Shown one piece after another: positions 38,001 to 51,565 of a stretch of DNA of 64,000 nt; positions within the stretch are counted from its first letter, which is position 1; the number at the start of each line of letters is the position of its first letter. The notes beneath the pieces are model-generated. The model worked only from the letters and a program-made list of their open reading frames with translations, had not been told where the DNA came from and did not search any database. A program made the translations under genes and the position numbers. The DNA lies in the NCBI GenBank assembly GCA_014871385.1, contig CM026427.1:15446930-15510929 (forward strand), read 5' to 3'. The stretch is from Ceratodon purpureus. Lineage: Eukaryota; Streptophyta; Bryopsida; Pseudoditrichales; Ditrichaceae.

Positions 38001-41000
38001 TGGAACAGGATAAACTGAAATCCTCTTGGATAAAAAACGGTATTACTTAAAAAATTCGATAGTGAAAGAATCTGCTAACTGAGTTTCAAAACGTTCTTTT
38101 TCAACCCTTAAGCTCTACTCAACAGCACACTGGCCTGACATTTGAGAACATACATTCCGAGTAGAGAACGCACTAATGTGAGAGAAGGCCTTCTTACCTG
38201 GAGACCCAACGGACTAGGTGAAGCATGAGTTTCCGTGTTGCACTCAGACTGGAAGAGATCACAAACCAGTGTATTCCAGTAATCCAAGCAAACCTGCAGA
38301 AGCTCAACACAACCACTCCATTATTAATAACAACACTCTGGCGTCACTGAGTGCAAAGATTCATTTAATACCATCATTGCGACCACGAGAAAAAGTAATT
38401 CGGACAATTATTGCACGACAAGTAAATTACGGTTACAAACCTGTTAATTTGGAGAAACAAATATATGATTACTCATTCAAAATATTTGCTTCATACACAA
38501 ATGATGATTGCTTTCTGAATTGGCTCTTCATCAGAAAGCAAGAGAGCGCATAGTAATCAGATTTGTCATCCAGCATCAATTCCTCTTTTGTAACTAGTGA
38601 AAGAAAATCACTAAACCAAGATCACATCGAAGCAAGCCAGTAGTTCTATCCTTCCTTTCCAAAGAAAAGAAACTAATGATATTGTGAACATTTGTACCTT
38701 GAAAACCTCTGTATCATCAACATAGGAAACACCGATCAAGTATTCCAGCCCCATCAACAAAGCGGTTTGATTCTCTATTGTTTTCTCCAGCACCCCAATG
38801 TTTGACTGCAAGCCCAATCATCTCGCAGATTAGTGTACACTACAGACAAGGTGCCAAAACCTCGCATTCAGTACTGTCTAAAATCCTTAGGGAAATAATA
38901 AAAGAAAATGCAAAAATTAGCAAAAGTTGATATTGACGCCTCATAGGCAGCAAACTTTCGAAAAATTATGTCACAGTGAAAACTCATAAACAAGTGCAGT
39001 GAGTCGGAATGAAAACTGCATAATAGAGAAAACCTTGAAGAATGAAGTGAAGAAAATTGCAAGATTTTGGATAAACGCCTGCAAAACCGAAGGTATACTC
39101 CATCAAAACTCCATAATGGGTTGCAAAATAAGGACCAATGCTTAAACGATAGTTACGTATTGCAAACAGTATCTACAAATACTCTCAACTCGTTAATCAT
39201 TAAACACCACAGATACAAACCTTTCGCAAGAACGAAGTGATGATAACTCGAAACAATAGTTTTGAGTAACCAAATAAGAAATAAGGACAAATAGACATAC
39301 ATACATATATACAGAAACCTGAGGAATGTCGTCAAGGATTCAAATTACAGAAGCGTCTCCAAACAAAGGTACCTGATCCTCATCTGAGCCGTTTCCATAC
39401 GCCTCTGGGACATTGGTGCCTGGCGGTAGTATAACCTGCGGCAATTTCGAGCAAGTATCAACTTTCAAGACTGTGCCTGGACTAAATGACGTAGAAAATC
39501 ACACTGCCTCAAGATAATTGAGCTGTCGATCTAACACACTTCTACTATGATTGATCCACCAAATATGTCTTATGCGCAACCCGCAAAGATGATAAATTCA
39601 ATGAATTCTAGAAAGCAAATATCTCCAGGACTCTGTACCTGGAGCTGAACCATGAAAATGGTGTACAATTTCACAAATTGCGCATTGTAGTAGTCTCCAC
39701 AAGTGAGAACAGCCACCTGCACAACCCTTAATTCCTCAGCCCATAATCAACCAGTGCATTGCCCACAATACTTCTGATTCCAATACACAGTGGAACAGAT
39801 CACGTAAAATTGGGATAGTTGAAATTTAAGCTGAAAAGTTACCTCAGACAGACATTGTAGTGTCAAGTTGCGGTAGCTGGCAACAGGAAACAGCTTCAGT
39901 AACGACTCAAGCTGCAAGTGTAAACCAAAGAACACGAATGATTACGACTCCATCACTCTACGATACCAGGGATTACAGTAGTACAGAAAAAGAGGACGAC
40001 AATTGCACGCACTCACAATGGTTCCCAACACCAATTCTTCATCGATCTAATGTACACATCAAGTGCAAAGCCAGGGATCAATCTTCAGCAAGAAGACACT
40101 CACCAGTGCTGATTCAAAAATGTAACCGAGAGGAATCCATGATAGAAAAGCATGTAAAGTGGCCAGTGTCGCTCGGATCAGTTCAGGACGCTGAGACATT
40201 GACAATACATATTGGCACAACTCGTGAATGAGCTGGAATTCACTGTTCGACAATCCCGCCATCACAAATGCACCATCTCAGTACAAAACTACAGTGGCTA
40301 ACGTGGCATTCACAAAAGAAAAATGCAACACTCCTCACCCAGTTCAAGCGATTTTCGCTTGGGATCGAACATCTTCAAAAGCACGCTTCTCAGATACAAA
40401 CAACAAGTAACGCCCCCTCCTCCTGCACAAAGGCTGAGGAAGTATCACGTACCTGTTCAAAGAGTTCTTCAACTCCTTGATCTTACTCTGAGTCAACTCC
40501 CCTCGCGAGAAATCAAACACCTCCTCGCTGAGCAACTGCGTTTCACCACTCTGAGTTAGACTCTTCAAGATACCCCCACACCAGAATGGACAAAGCTGGT
40601 TGTTTCAGCTACAGGAGATGACCAACAACAATCCCAAGGTAGCCTGTAACTCCTACCTTCAATATAACCATGCAGTTTTCGCAAAGCGTCTCACTACTTT
40701 TCGCGGCTGAGACCAGATCTGGTATGAACCTGGGCCATCGGGCGGGCCATTCGTGCTTCAAAACCTGCACCAAACTCGTACAAATCCTACTCAATCCCAG
40801 CATGTCATCCATAGACCGAAGCCTGAGCCCACCGTTACATGACTTGCATACATAAGCATTGTAGAACCCATTGGGATTAGAAGCCAGCAGTTCAAAGTAT
40901 AATATCCATACTACTTAAAGTGCTTGTGTCTGTAAATGAGGAAGTTTTGAAAACCATAAAATCCTTCATCAAAGCACCAACCTACTCTATCATATCAGAT

Positions 41001-43084
41001 TCAGCACACAACAGCATGTACTTGCTTACGACCGTACCTGGACAAGAATGATGTTCAGCTTGTTCACATACAATTTTTCCACCCGAAATGTCGCTTCATT
41101 GCTTGAAAGCTGTAATTGCACAAATGGCAGAGAGAGGGACATAGGAAAACAACGATGATGAGTAGTGAGAACCCAGTTCTAGTATAAGGTAAGATAGACC
41201 TTTCAAACACCAAAATGACAAGTGTGGCAGAGTAGAGAGTCGCAGGTCAATCAACCAACCTGCACAATAAGGTCTGATATGTAATTCTTGATGCCGTCGC
41301 GCTGCTCAACAGGCAGCGCGTTCCATCGATACTTGATCACTCCCTCCAGCACCTTCATCACGTGCACAGAATCGTCATTTCAAATGTGGTTCAAGAAATA
41401 GAACCACCTCAACGAGTTAGCTTCAATTTGAAACGTGGCCTATCTCTTATTGCAGCCGAAGTGATTCTAATCAACTTCAAGGTTTAACGCGTATTAACGC
41501 CACATAACCATGCAACTACAGCCTTACCTGGAGTGCATAGAACTTGGTGTTTGCAATAGTAGAATTCTGGAGGATTGTGACCACTCGGGTCCATGTATCT
41601 GGATGCTCTTGCAACTGCCTCAACACCCTTTCAGCACCAGCTCTCTGCATAAAATCGGAGCAAGTCAGAAAAACGTCATTTTAATGCCCGAAGACTTCGG
41701 ACTACGCCATTAATTCTGATTCCATCATATTTGCTAGTTTGGAAGTGCATAACACCACGAAAGAACAGCAAAACGCGCTCACCAGTAACAGAGAAATATG
41801 ACTGTAACCAGGACAGCGACCAGCTACAATGCTCACGATGGATGGATACAAGCTGAGGCTAATAATGACACTTACTAGCACTAAACCTTGAAGATAATAC
41901 AGCAGAACTTCTCCTTTACCGGCAGGGCTAACAATCCTACAAGGACGACTGAGACAGCAAAAGTTCCATCAAAGCACAGGGGCGAAATTGAGGCAGATCA
42001 TTAAACTTGAGGATTTGAGTATTAGACGGTATCCACAGACGCATCTACTTACGCATGAGAAACCGCGCTGAAACCGATTGGTTGATTCAGGATCAGCACA
42101 ATGTGGAGCTACTTGGTATAAGTTGTGAAACGGGAAACTTCATCGATTCCTAACATCCTCTCGTCATAATATTTTTTACTGATCGGAAAGGCTCTCACAA
42201 GAGCACACCTGTAGTGCAATACAAAAAAGGAAGAGCTGCGAAGGACACGTGAATCACTATTGATCTCACCACTGATGCAGGGCAGATTGGCTGTATTTTA
42301 TTTCAGTGAAAGCTGAAAATGCTAGAGTAGGAATAAGACGACTTTGCTCTGCTGAATCAAAGCAACATCCCCTCTCTCAGTTTACACACTACAATGCGCT
42401 TAAACACGAAGGATTACCTAAAGCCAATCACGGACGATTCCAATATTTTCACACGAATCGCGTTCGCTTCCAGCACTACCTGCTACCGGTACCTCTCCAA
42501 TTGGACCAGTTCCTGATCTAAGATTTCACTTTCCGACTCGTTTGCGACAGTATCTTTACCACCAAGAAGACCTTCTGCAATGAAGTCTATGCTCGTCGTC
42601 GTCATTATTTAAACCGGACAGGGTCTTCGCGACAAGCACTAATTGAGAAATTAAAGAAACGCATCCTCATCATCCAAAACTTAAGAGAGCACTCTGGAAA
42701 TTGATTGAAACTCCCACACCTCGGGCCGCAATCGTATTGACGATAGTTCCGAAGCTTGATCATAAAAACGAATAGTCCGTTTGCCATTCTATTGGGGCAC
42801 GTGAAGGTAATTTATGCAATTATGCGCCCGAAATCAGCTACAGAGCTCTAAACGAGCAGGAGACGACCACCTCCTCATTGCTAATTCTGAAAGTCTACAA
42901 CAACAGCCACGTCCAGAGCCCGCGCTCACTACCACAGCCTCGAGAATCGTCCAAGCCTTCGGAGCTCAACACTGAACCAGAAATGTACCTCATCTTTCGA
43001 CCCGGTGCCGTAAAAAGCCGCCACAGTAGCATCAAGAAGGCCGACGTCGAAAGGCTGCGTAAAATCCAGCAGCTTCTCCGCCAT
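32090..43084 (-). CDS. XPO1: Exportin-1 (CRM1), nuclear export receptor
   Basis: Karyopherin-beta that binds leucine-rich nuclear export signals together with Ran-GTP and carries proteins and RNPs through nuclear pores. About 32 exons encode roughly 1075 residues, closely following plant XPO1A throughout. Start ATG at 43084 ([20 protein letters not shown]; exon 1 42989-43084), then a 1.34-kb first intron, exon 2 41528-41644. Landmarks in order: [20 protein letters not shown] (about 40740), [12 protein letters not shown] (40130), [15 protein letters not shown] (38720), [20 protein letters not shown] (37570), [20 protein letters not shown] (36960), [20 protein letters not shown] (36610; the Cys is the leptomycin-B target of the human protein), [15 protein letters not shown] (33780), and the C-terminal helix region ending [10 protein letters not shown]...DDMVDS at 32090. 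Final exon 32090-32212. One intron starts with GC rather than GT. No break seen. Confidence 0.96.
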
Positions 43085-43240
43085 GGCTCCCAAAGCTCCC
43101 CGCGCAATGTCACCGCCCCGAGCTCCTCCTTCGCCACCCGCGCTCCACCTCCCTGGCCGACAATAAATTACCTCCTCCGACGAGCTCCGCCTCCGCAATC
43201 CTCCACTGCAAGAAAAGCCCCCCGTAACGCCAGCAAGAAG

Positions 43241-43292
43241 CTCTCCCTCTCTCTCCCTCTCTCTCTCTCTCCCTCTCTCTCTCCCTCTCTCC
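43241..43292 (+). repeat. (CT)n microsatellite in XPO1 5' leader
   Basis: Interrupted CTCTCCCTCT repeats about 160 bp upstream of the XPO1 ATG; on the transcribed strand it is a GA tract. CT/GA tracts are common in plant 5' UTRs and core promoters. Confidence 0.8.
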
Positions 43293-44741
43293 ACCTCTTC
43301 CACAATCCACACAAAAACCGAGCACCGGGCAGCGGGCCAGAAATTGGACAGCGCTTCTCGTGAGTTCAATCCTGTATTTCTTCAGACGGCCACTCCGGGC
43401 ACCTTAAGATTGGATTAAATGTTTTGCGAGCAATGGCAGCGAGCGCCTGCCGGGCAGCGGATCACCTTAAACCCTAGGCACAGACACACCTCCCTGCACA
43501 GGCGAGTAATTTCTCCACCTTCAGATCAATCCTCATTTCCATCACCACTCCCGGGGCGTGTCCGCAGACCGCCTTCCTCCAATCAAAGATTCTAGAACCA
43601 CTGCAGACAACTTCAGTTAGGCTCACAGCGAGTGCGCGAGTAAATGCGTGTTTGATTTCGTGTTAGAAAAACTGTAGCAATCCGTTTTACGTTGCCTTTC
43701 ACTGTTTCGAAGACAAATCGATGAGTAGAACTCTTTCTGTGTGTGTGTCTGAGATCCTGCACTTGTGTGAAGATGCAAGTCATGGATTGTAACTTAGACC
43801 GAACTTCGGTGCACGCAATGTCCGGGGCTGGGACTTGGTACTTAGTTGGCGATCGATGCCTCGTCAAGTGGCGATGGCGATGATGATGATGATGATGATA
43901 AGACACTGACTGCGAAGTCCGGCGTCCTTGCGAAGTGCCAGCTTGAGTTCCAGCGGAGTCGAGTCTGCGAAGATCGACGGCGCACCTGAATCGGAACACA
44001 TGAAGTCCACCCACTTCTCAGTTGATACCTGCACAATACACAGGTAATACTTCTCCGATACACATGTGATACCCTAATCATACTCAGGCGCCGGGTCATG
44101 AAACAGTCAAGAATACTCACTAACATCGGAAACATGCGAGAGCTGCGTATCGAAAGTGGTGGAATCCATTCAAGGTCGCGGACTTCCTACGCGACTTCCA
44201 CCGGGAGGCGTTCCCCGATGTTCTCATGGCGTGGTTCCCATGGACGTTCCCGACGGGGAGGCGGACGTGGGTTTTCCCGCCATTTAGGATCTCGTCACTG
44301 CACTTTTTGGCGAAAGTAAAAGTCCCACCCGGATTGTACTTTTTGGGAGATCTACCAATCTTGTGTAGATCCACCGCCAGGTGTACGATCTACCATTCAT
44401 GTAGATATCATCTACGTTTCGCCGAATTGGGGTGCATAGGCACGTGTCCGTGGAGAGGATGCTTAAGATATGAGCATAAGGAAATGAGCATAAAACGATG
44501 GGAATATTTGAGTTTTGGATTTTACACGAGATTGCATGCCCAAGGTTTTGCGTTTGTGTTTTTGATAAAATTGGTGATCAATTTTTGTTTTTAGTTGGGA
44601 AGATTACAGGAAATATCAACAGTTAAGTTTGTGAGTACTGTCCTAGAAAAAACTCAAGGAGCGGTAAGAGCACTGCTTTGATCATGTTTGCTTTCTCACA
44701 CTTGAGCTTCCAGAAGTTCAGAATTGCAGGAGATATTGTTG
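43293..44741. other. XPO1 promoter side and CYP18-1 3' flank
   Basis: Contains an AAACCCTAGG telo-box-like motif at about 43469 and a (GAT)n microsatellite at about 43879-43899. Minus-strand frames at 43613-44014 (with a His run from GAT repeats) and 43842-44135 lack support; 44.1-44.5 kb has short CGTGGGTTTTCCCG-type repeats. No gene recognised. Confidence 0.4.
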
Positions 44742-46390
44742 TCAACCAGCTAGAGGATTAGCGTGTATGGTGACCCGGTTTAGGCGAATCTCTGCAAGTG
44801 GCCTGTCAGCTGCTCCGGTTGGTGTCTGCAAATTACAGAACACAGGATTATGAATCACAAGGATCGAGGTTGTATGTCACTGAGATGGGATACTGATGTT
44901 CAGTGGTGTTGTTAACTCTGTAGGTCGAGTTCTATGATTTGTTATCACAGAGGGAAGTGGATTCAGCATGCTTGACATGGAGTTATAATTACAAGATGGA
45001 ATGAAGGGTCATGTTGATTGCATTAGCTGCAGGTAATGAAGGTTTTGGTTTGCCATACCTTTTCCATCACGTCGAGGACTTCGAAGCCGTGAATCACCCG
45101 GCCGAAAATTGTGTAGAGTCCGTTGAGATGGGGTTGCTTTCCATAGGACATGAAGAACTGGCTCCCATTTGTGTTTGGCCCACTGTTGGCCATGGACAGA
45201 ACTCCTCTTGAATTATGCTGCAACGAAGGAAGAAAACCTCAGCAAGTTTTAACTCCTTCTCACAACCGGGAGGAACACCCAGTAGAGGTGAGCAGATTCA
45301 CTTGCACGAACTCGAACTCATCGTGATGTCAGACTGTGAAACCTAACATCTCAGATTAAGTGTGTCATGTTGACGCCGGAACGATAAGAACAGTAAACAT
45401 TACATGTTCATTTCAATGAACCTAAGCAAAGGCAGAGACACAATCGTTAAAGGACAACTCGCATCACGGATTGGAACAACCTATGAGGTGAAACGATAGT
45501 GGATGCTCACTTTCAAGGACTCCCGGATTTCGTCGTTAAACTTACGCCCCCATATACTGGTGCCGCCTCTCCCAGTCCCTGTAGGATCTCCACCTTGAAT
45601 CATAAACCCCTTGATGTTCCTGTGAAAGATTGTGCTATCATAATATCCGCTTGCACATAGCGCGAGAAAGTTCTGTGCACACAACAAAGTATGTTCATGT
45701 CATTGTAGCCCCTCCGCCACAAATTATCCGACGATGATCTCGAAAGAAACGCGACAATTTGTGAGTTCGCTTCATGCACACCACGGTTAGTCAGACTGCC
45801 GATTGTATGACGAGGGTATGAAACAAACATTCGAGAGGTTTACAGCGACCTAATAAATGCTCAGCACTACGTTTTCCCGCAAAGCACATTTTTCAACTCA
45901 TTCACGAACAGAAAAGAAACTGCTCCTTCAGGTTTCCAGCAACACGCATAGGTACAGATACTAACGCAGAGCATAACAGCTGAACCACCGGAGTATCTTG
46001 AGAGTTGTGAAGAAACTACCCTCACGATCGATGCCAAGAAATATTACCCCTCATTCCGACACAACAGAACAAAAGCATGCATTTAAATCTGCATAACAAG
46101 ACAGAGGGCAACCAGGAGGCATACAAGAGACTGACATAAATTTGAATGGAAGGCCGCCCAAACCTCAGCAGCTTTCGGCACTTCGTCGCAGAAGATCTCA
46201 CACTTGATCTCCCCCACATTCGTGTGCAATGTCACCGACTGCAAGCGCCAGGAAAAATCCCATCACAATCCATCACAAGCACAGAGACATTCCGATCCCA
46301 ACTTTACACAACAAAACCCGCTACACGTCTCAACGGCTCAACTCTGCAATTAGCTCTCGTACAGCATGAGGAGAGTAAGAGAATCACCAT
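44742..46390 (-). CDS. CYP18-1: Single-domain cyclophilin, CYP18-1/PPIL3 type
   Basis: Peptidyl-prolyl cis-trans isomerase of the PPIL3 class, nuclear and spliceosome-associated in other eukaryotes. Five exons (46388-46390 start codon, 46164-46238, 45511-45672, 45059-45217, 44742-44825) join in phase to 160 residues, exactly the Arabidopsis CYP18-1 length. Motifs: [34 protein letters not shown] (catalytic Arg in FHR), [15 protein letters not shown] (catalytic Gln-Phe), and [20 protein letters not shown], in which the cyclosporin-contact Trp of CypA is replaced by His, as in PPIL3. The protein ends [12 protein letters not shown]. The ATG is immediately followed by the GT of intron 1, so the start codon stands at the very end of exon 1; chosen because exon 2 begins at codon 2 (SVTLHTN) and matches family length. 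Confidence 0.93.
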
Positions 46391-46593
46391 GGTGAACACG
46401 ATCAATCCTCAATGTCTCAATGCTCAGTGTCTACAGCTTCAGAGTCTAAGGGTTTCTGATTCGAGTTCGAACTCCGAAGCTGCAATCCTCGTGTCAACAC
46501 CGACAGGGTTAATGGAAACCACGAATGCACGAAGGGAAAGCTAACAAAATGAGGTTTGACAACGTTTTGCTCGAACCCATCAACCGGTGAAGT

Positions 46594-46606
46594 AGGGTTA
46601 GGGTTT
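46594..46606. promoter_or_regulatory. Telo-box between CYP18-1 and HISN7
   Basis: AGGGTTAGGGTTT (minus strand AAACCCTAACCCT) lies in the 483-bp interval between the divergent start codons, 204 bp from the CYP18-1 ATG. It may serve either gene; telo-boxes are known enhancers of expression in dividing plant cells. Confidence 0.5.
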
Positions 46607-46873
46607 ATGTCGGGGTTAAGTGTCTAGAAGAAGGGTGGCATTTTTATTCCCGCATTGAAGTCGAAGAGTTTGATTCCACTTCTGAGTACTTCACAGCTTT
46701 TGGGCTTGATTCGTTTGACAGGAATTACTATCCATTCTGTTCCATTAGTGGGGTGGGGCTAAGATACCCGAAGAGCAACCAGGAGGCAGTGGTTTGGCAT
46801 TCCTGCAGCTTGAGAGAAGTCCCTGACAAATTTGGATGTGAATTAGGGACACCTTGATCATATTTCTGGAACA

Positions 46874-49378
46874 ATGTCGTCTGTTTCCACGATCGCCAAT
46901 TCCTGTTCACGGGGGAATTCTATTGTTTTTGTAGCAGATAAGCAAACATGTAGAAGCAAGCTTTGCACTTCGTCGCTGTCATTCAAGCCCAAGTTTCGCA
47001 GTTTAGGTCTAGAGGCTGAGTTGTCGTCATCAGGATTGGTATCTATGTGTTCGGGTTGCTTGAGAGGAAGGTTTGGTAGTGAGAGGTGTTTTCATTCTGG
47101 GGATGGAGTTGGGCGGCATTCAGCTATAGGCATTGGTTGCAGAGACGCTAGACAGCGTCACATTTGCGCGAGCAGTGAACAATTGGGTGGGATGGCAGTC
47201 GAGGAAAGTGTATGTGATGAGAGTATGGACAGGTTTGTGGAGGTGGTGCACAAGCTTGCGGATGCCGCCCGCGTGATTACCTTGAAGTACTTCAGGTCCA
47301 AGTTTCAGATTATTGACAAGGCCGATCTGAGTGAGTACTCTTGAGCAGCTACTTTTCTGAAGAGTACTGCCGGTATTTGAAGGAATGATACTTTGAAGCA
47401 AGACATAGAGATGATTTTTTTTGTCTGAACCGATTACTTGTGTGGTATGCAGGCCCTGTTACAATTGCTGATCGAAGCGCGGAGCTGGCAATGCGTGAAT
47501 TGCTGGCCGAGCATTGCCCGTCCCATTCGATGTAAGAAATTCGCACAATTCAGTATATGGTTTACTCGGCCATACTTGAAATTATGATTTGCATTTTCCG
47601 CAGTTGAATGCACATGCTGTGTTGCTGTGGTTCCTTTGTATGCTAATGCAACAGTTCTCTGCAGATACGGAGAGGAATGGGGCTTGACAGAGCCTGAAGG
47701 AGGTTCTGACTATGTTTGGGTGTTGGACCCCATCGACGGCACCAAGAGCTTCATCACTGGTATGTGGTGTGGTGCATGGTAGAGAGGCTGGGTTTTACAA
47801 TTTGTGTACTTTGATGGAATTTTAGGAAATGGAGCCCGAATTTTCAAGGTTGTATTTGCAAAGCTATTTTTTTTTGGAATATTGATTTGCAAGAGCTTGA
47901 TGGGAAGGGGTTTGTCCTGTAAACTCACTTCCTGTAAGTGTTCCAAGTGCAGGGAAACCGGTCTTCGGCACTCTCATTGCCTTGATGCACAAGGGTGTTC
48001 CAGTAAGATTCAACCTTCTTATAATCTTGTATCAAATACTGCATTCTCTCGTGATTATCAGATATTATGCTAATTCATACGTTCCACCACCGTAGTATTG
48101 AAGTGACTAAAGCTGTTAGCTGTGACGGTGACTCAACTTGGTACATTCGCTATCCGTATGTGTAATTGCTTGTACTTGAGGATATGCATTGTTCATTTGG
48201 GATTGATTGCCAGGGCTTTGCAGGTCCTTGGCGTCATTGATCAACCAGTGCTGCAAGAGCGGTGGCTGGGAATTCAGGGCAGGGTCACCACTTTGAATGG
48301 GGTCGAGATTCAAACACGTGCAACCACCTTGCTCAAGGATTCTTATTTGTATGAATCTAAACTGTTATCCCATTATTATCATGTAAAATTTAAACTACAA
48401 CTCTCGCAGCTAATACCCCTAGCGCCCCTGAGAGAAGTTGTTCATATTACTCTTCAAGTCGAATTGTGTAGGTTCCCTTCTTTCGTCTTCCTTGGTTTTT
48501 GGATAAATGCATTGGTACCCGGAAGATAGTTGCTACGCTCTGGTCGTCTAGGCTTCAAACTTCAATAGAAGTCATGAAATAACACGCTTGTCTTCTTACC
48601 TTCGAAAAACCATTGCTGTTTGTGGACCCAGGTATACTACCAGCCCTCATCTATTTGCCGGTGATGCAGAAAAGGCTTTCATTCGAGTCCGTAATGAGGT
48701 AAACATATTCTCCATATTAAACTAGAAAACTAGTGAGCACTGTGCTTATTCATTCAGAAGTTGGAACTTGACAGTGCCTAAGTACATGCCAGAAGAACCT
48801 TGCCTGGTCAATTTGCACTCCATCTCACATTATTGGCAATTTTGCAGGTGAAAGTTCCTCTGTACGGCTGCGACTGTTATGCTTATGGACTGTTGGCAGC
48901 CGGCCACGTTGATCTAGTTGTGGAGTCAGAACTGAAGGTACTATACACATTTCACATTACCATGGCATTTGATTGATTAGGTTCGTAATATTGTCTGGAT
49001 TTTGACCGTTGTCTGTTTTCTGTTTGTGAGGTAGCCATACGATTATCTGGCGTTAGTTCCGGTGGTGGAAGGAGCAGGGGGTGTAATCACCAACTGGAGT
49101 GGTCAGAAACTTCGCTGGCTCCCTGAAGTCGGTACGATCACTTCACTTTTGATCTCAGTTTCTGATGTGCATTGTACATCGAATGACCCTCCCTTTGGCT
49201 TGTTGTGAATGTGTACAGTCCCTGTCTTGGAGATTATTTTCCAAGTCTGATTAGTTCTGGCTATTATTGTGCAGGTGAGGTTGGGATTGAAGTGATCGCA
49301 GCTGGAAACGCAAGTGTGCATGAGGCTGCCCTTCAATCACTTGCTTGGAACGAGAAAACCACACGAGCTAAAATATGA
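46874..49378 (+). CDS. HISN7: Histidinol-phosphate phosphatase, IMPL2 type, plastid
   Basis: Removes phosphate from histidinol-1-phosphate, the penultimate conversion of histidine synthesis, in plastids. Nine exons (46874-47330, 47453-47531, 47665-47759, 47953-48002, 48224-48348, 48632-48698, 48848-48937, 49035-49131, 49275-49378) join in phase to 387 residues. The first about 110 residues are Ser/Arg-rich, low in acids, and look like a chloroplast transit peptide. The inositol-monophosphatase fold follows: TIADRSAE, GEEWGL (metal-binding Glu), VWVLDPIDGTKSFITG (metal-binding DPIDGT), VFGTLIAL, GVIDQPVLQERWLG, and PYDYLALVPVVEGAGGVITN (final metal-binding Asp). Close agreement with IMPL2 rather than inositol-specific IMPL1. 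The start is the first ATG giving a transit peptide. Confidence 0.94.
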
Positions 49379-51565
49379 TCTTAGTTCTCAGAGATTATGT
49401 TAAATCATTTTCTGATAAAAGTTTCTTCTCGGGATGCTTTGATGATGTGGCTCATAGGCTTGCATGCCATGAAATCTTGTATTGTTTCAATGAGCCTTGG
49501 TCCACATCTGGGAACTATCAGACAATGACGCTGTCTTTGTTCTGTAATGTCCATGTGCCAATGAAACATGTAGTACAATGTAGTCTTATTGAACTTCTTA
49601 GACTGAGATATACTAGTCTTTGGAATTGACTTGTAGGTGTGAATGCCTCCAAGGACTCCAGTACACAAACTGAGGAGAGTTTACTATAATCATGGCCCTC
49701 AGTAATTGCCTTGATTTGTGTAGATGCTACATTTCTCTAGAGAAGGGCTTTGTGAATTCCCGAATAATGGTTAGTCTCATTGGAAGAGATGCTCACCCCG
49801 CATCAAAGCGTATACCCAGCTTGAATGTCCCTAAACAACTTAGTGGCTCTTCTTGCAATATTTCTTTACTGTAAAATTTACTACTGTTCCATAAATTAGT
49901 TTAGAGCTCCTCCACCAGTTGCCATTATGAACTTGCCAAATGATATTTGAAGGGGCACTTTTCACTGTGCTAAGGGCAATCACTCCATTGTTAGAAGCTC
50001 ACGTATGTCAAATAATTTGAATTTTGTACCAAATTATATGTTTCTAAATTATATGCCATTTTATAAAAAGAAGCCACTAGCATCTAAGAATGAGGCTTAA
50101 ACCTATCTCTTCCAGCATTGAACTTTTCTAACAATATCATTAGTTGGAATTCAAAAATTATAACATGAGAAGTAGACTAATTTCCTAGTACAAGAAGGAT
50201 AGGAGAAGGTGAGTAGAAAGACAATAGATATAAAGCACATGGAACAAGTAGCTGAGATTGGACAAGCTATGGAGCACTCAAATGGGATTGGTGCCTACAT
50301 TGTCATATTTAGCTATTGTAACATAATTTTAGCATGGTCTAGGGGATATACCAAAACCATGTACAAAATAAATATGTAACTAATGACTTGTTAATTTGAG
50401 CTACTTCCATAGTGCCACTTTTTAATTTACACCACTCCCGGTCATTGGTGCACCTTTACTCAACAGTTGGTCCCCTCATCTTCCGAGTCATTGACAAGTA
50501 CACTAAAGAACTCTTCAGAGAAGCCTTGGTAGGCCTTAGCAAAACATTCCAACTTACAGGACATTGGTTCCACATTCTCTAGACGAGATTTCCTTAACTA
50601 AATGAGGGTCATAGAACCCAAATTTGACCCAAAAAAATTCTCAAAAAAGACTTCAGAACCTTGAATTTGTGATTTCAGGATTCTACATGGTCTTTAGAAA
50701 CAGTCTTCTACATTCTAAAAAAGGGTTCCCCTAAGAGTTCGATGGGTGTGCATCCAAAAAAACCAAAAACCAAAAATACAAAAAAAAAAAAAAAAAAAAA
50801 ACCTCTCCCCAGATCTGGAGCAATGAACAGGGAGTACCGACATTTAGTTACGACCTAGCCGGTTGAAATTGAGAATTGCTGAATTGATTTCAAAATCTTG
50901 GGAAAATATTTGATCATTTTTAGAGAAAATTGGAGAATATTCTCCATTTTCTAAAGGCTTAGCCGAATGTTTTTCCAAAATCCGGTTGGTTTCTAAAAGT
51001 TTAGGATAATATCCGGTTAAGCCAAAAAATACTCCCCGAGTGAGATCTGGAGAAAACAACCAGCAACTGTGACTGGAACTCCCAGCTCACGTGGACCATC
51101 CCAAAACAAACAACCCCACCAAAAGGACACAAACCAGAAACCAACGAGAATTCCAGAAAAAGGCCAACAAACTCCGAGGTGCCAATGGAATCAAAACAAA
51201 GCACCCCAATGGACGAGTAAAGGGAAGGAGGAAGGAGAGCATCCTTCCAAGGAAGCCCCCCAACCAAGACAACTTGGCTGCCAGTGGCGCCGTCGCACCT
51301 CCCCCATGGCTTCTGTACTTGGGCTCTCCTCGCCGTAACTTAGCTGCCACTTCTGTACTCCAATTCCGGAGAAGGCTCTGTTTTGCTCGAATTCCAAATC
51401 TGGGTCTTGGACCATCTGGGTCTCCGAAATTAGGGTTTGGAGCTGCTGGCGATGGCGGGGATGGGTGTGGAGGAATTTCGTTTCGGGGGCGCAGGGGCAC
51501 GGATTTGAGGAGGTGGGGGGTTGGGGTTGGCGTACTTGGGATTTGGGTTGGTGGGGGAGGCAGCC
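49379..51565. other. Intergenic and 5' region of DUF1664 gene
   Basis: No gene. A 24-A run lies near 50778-50800 without a matching target duplication. From about 51.05 kb composition becomes G/C-rich, the probable promoter and 5' UTR of the next gene; the long frames there on both strands are composition artefacts. Confidence 0.4.

Noticed and set aside
43613-44135. Minus-strand frames with His or Ser runs
   Set aside because: Runs come from a (GAT)n microsatellite; no splice or family support.
50778-50800. Second poly(A) retroposon
   Set aside because: Long A run present but no target-site duplication found around it.
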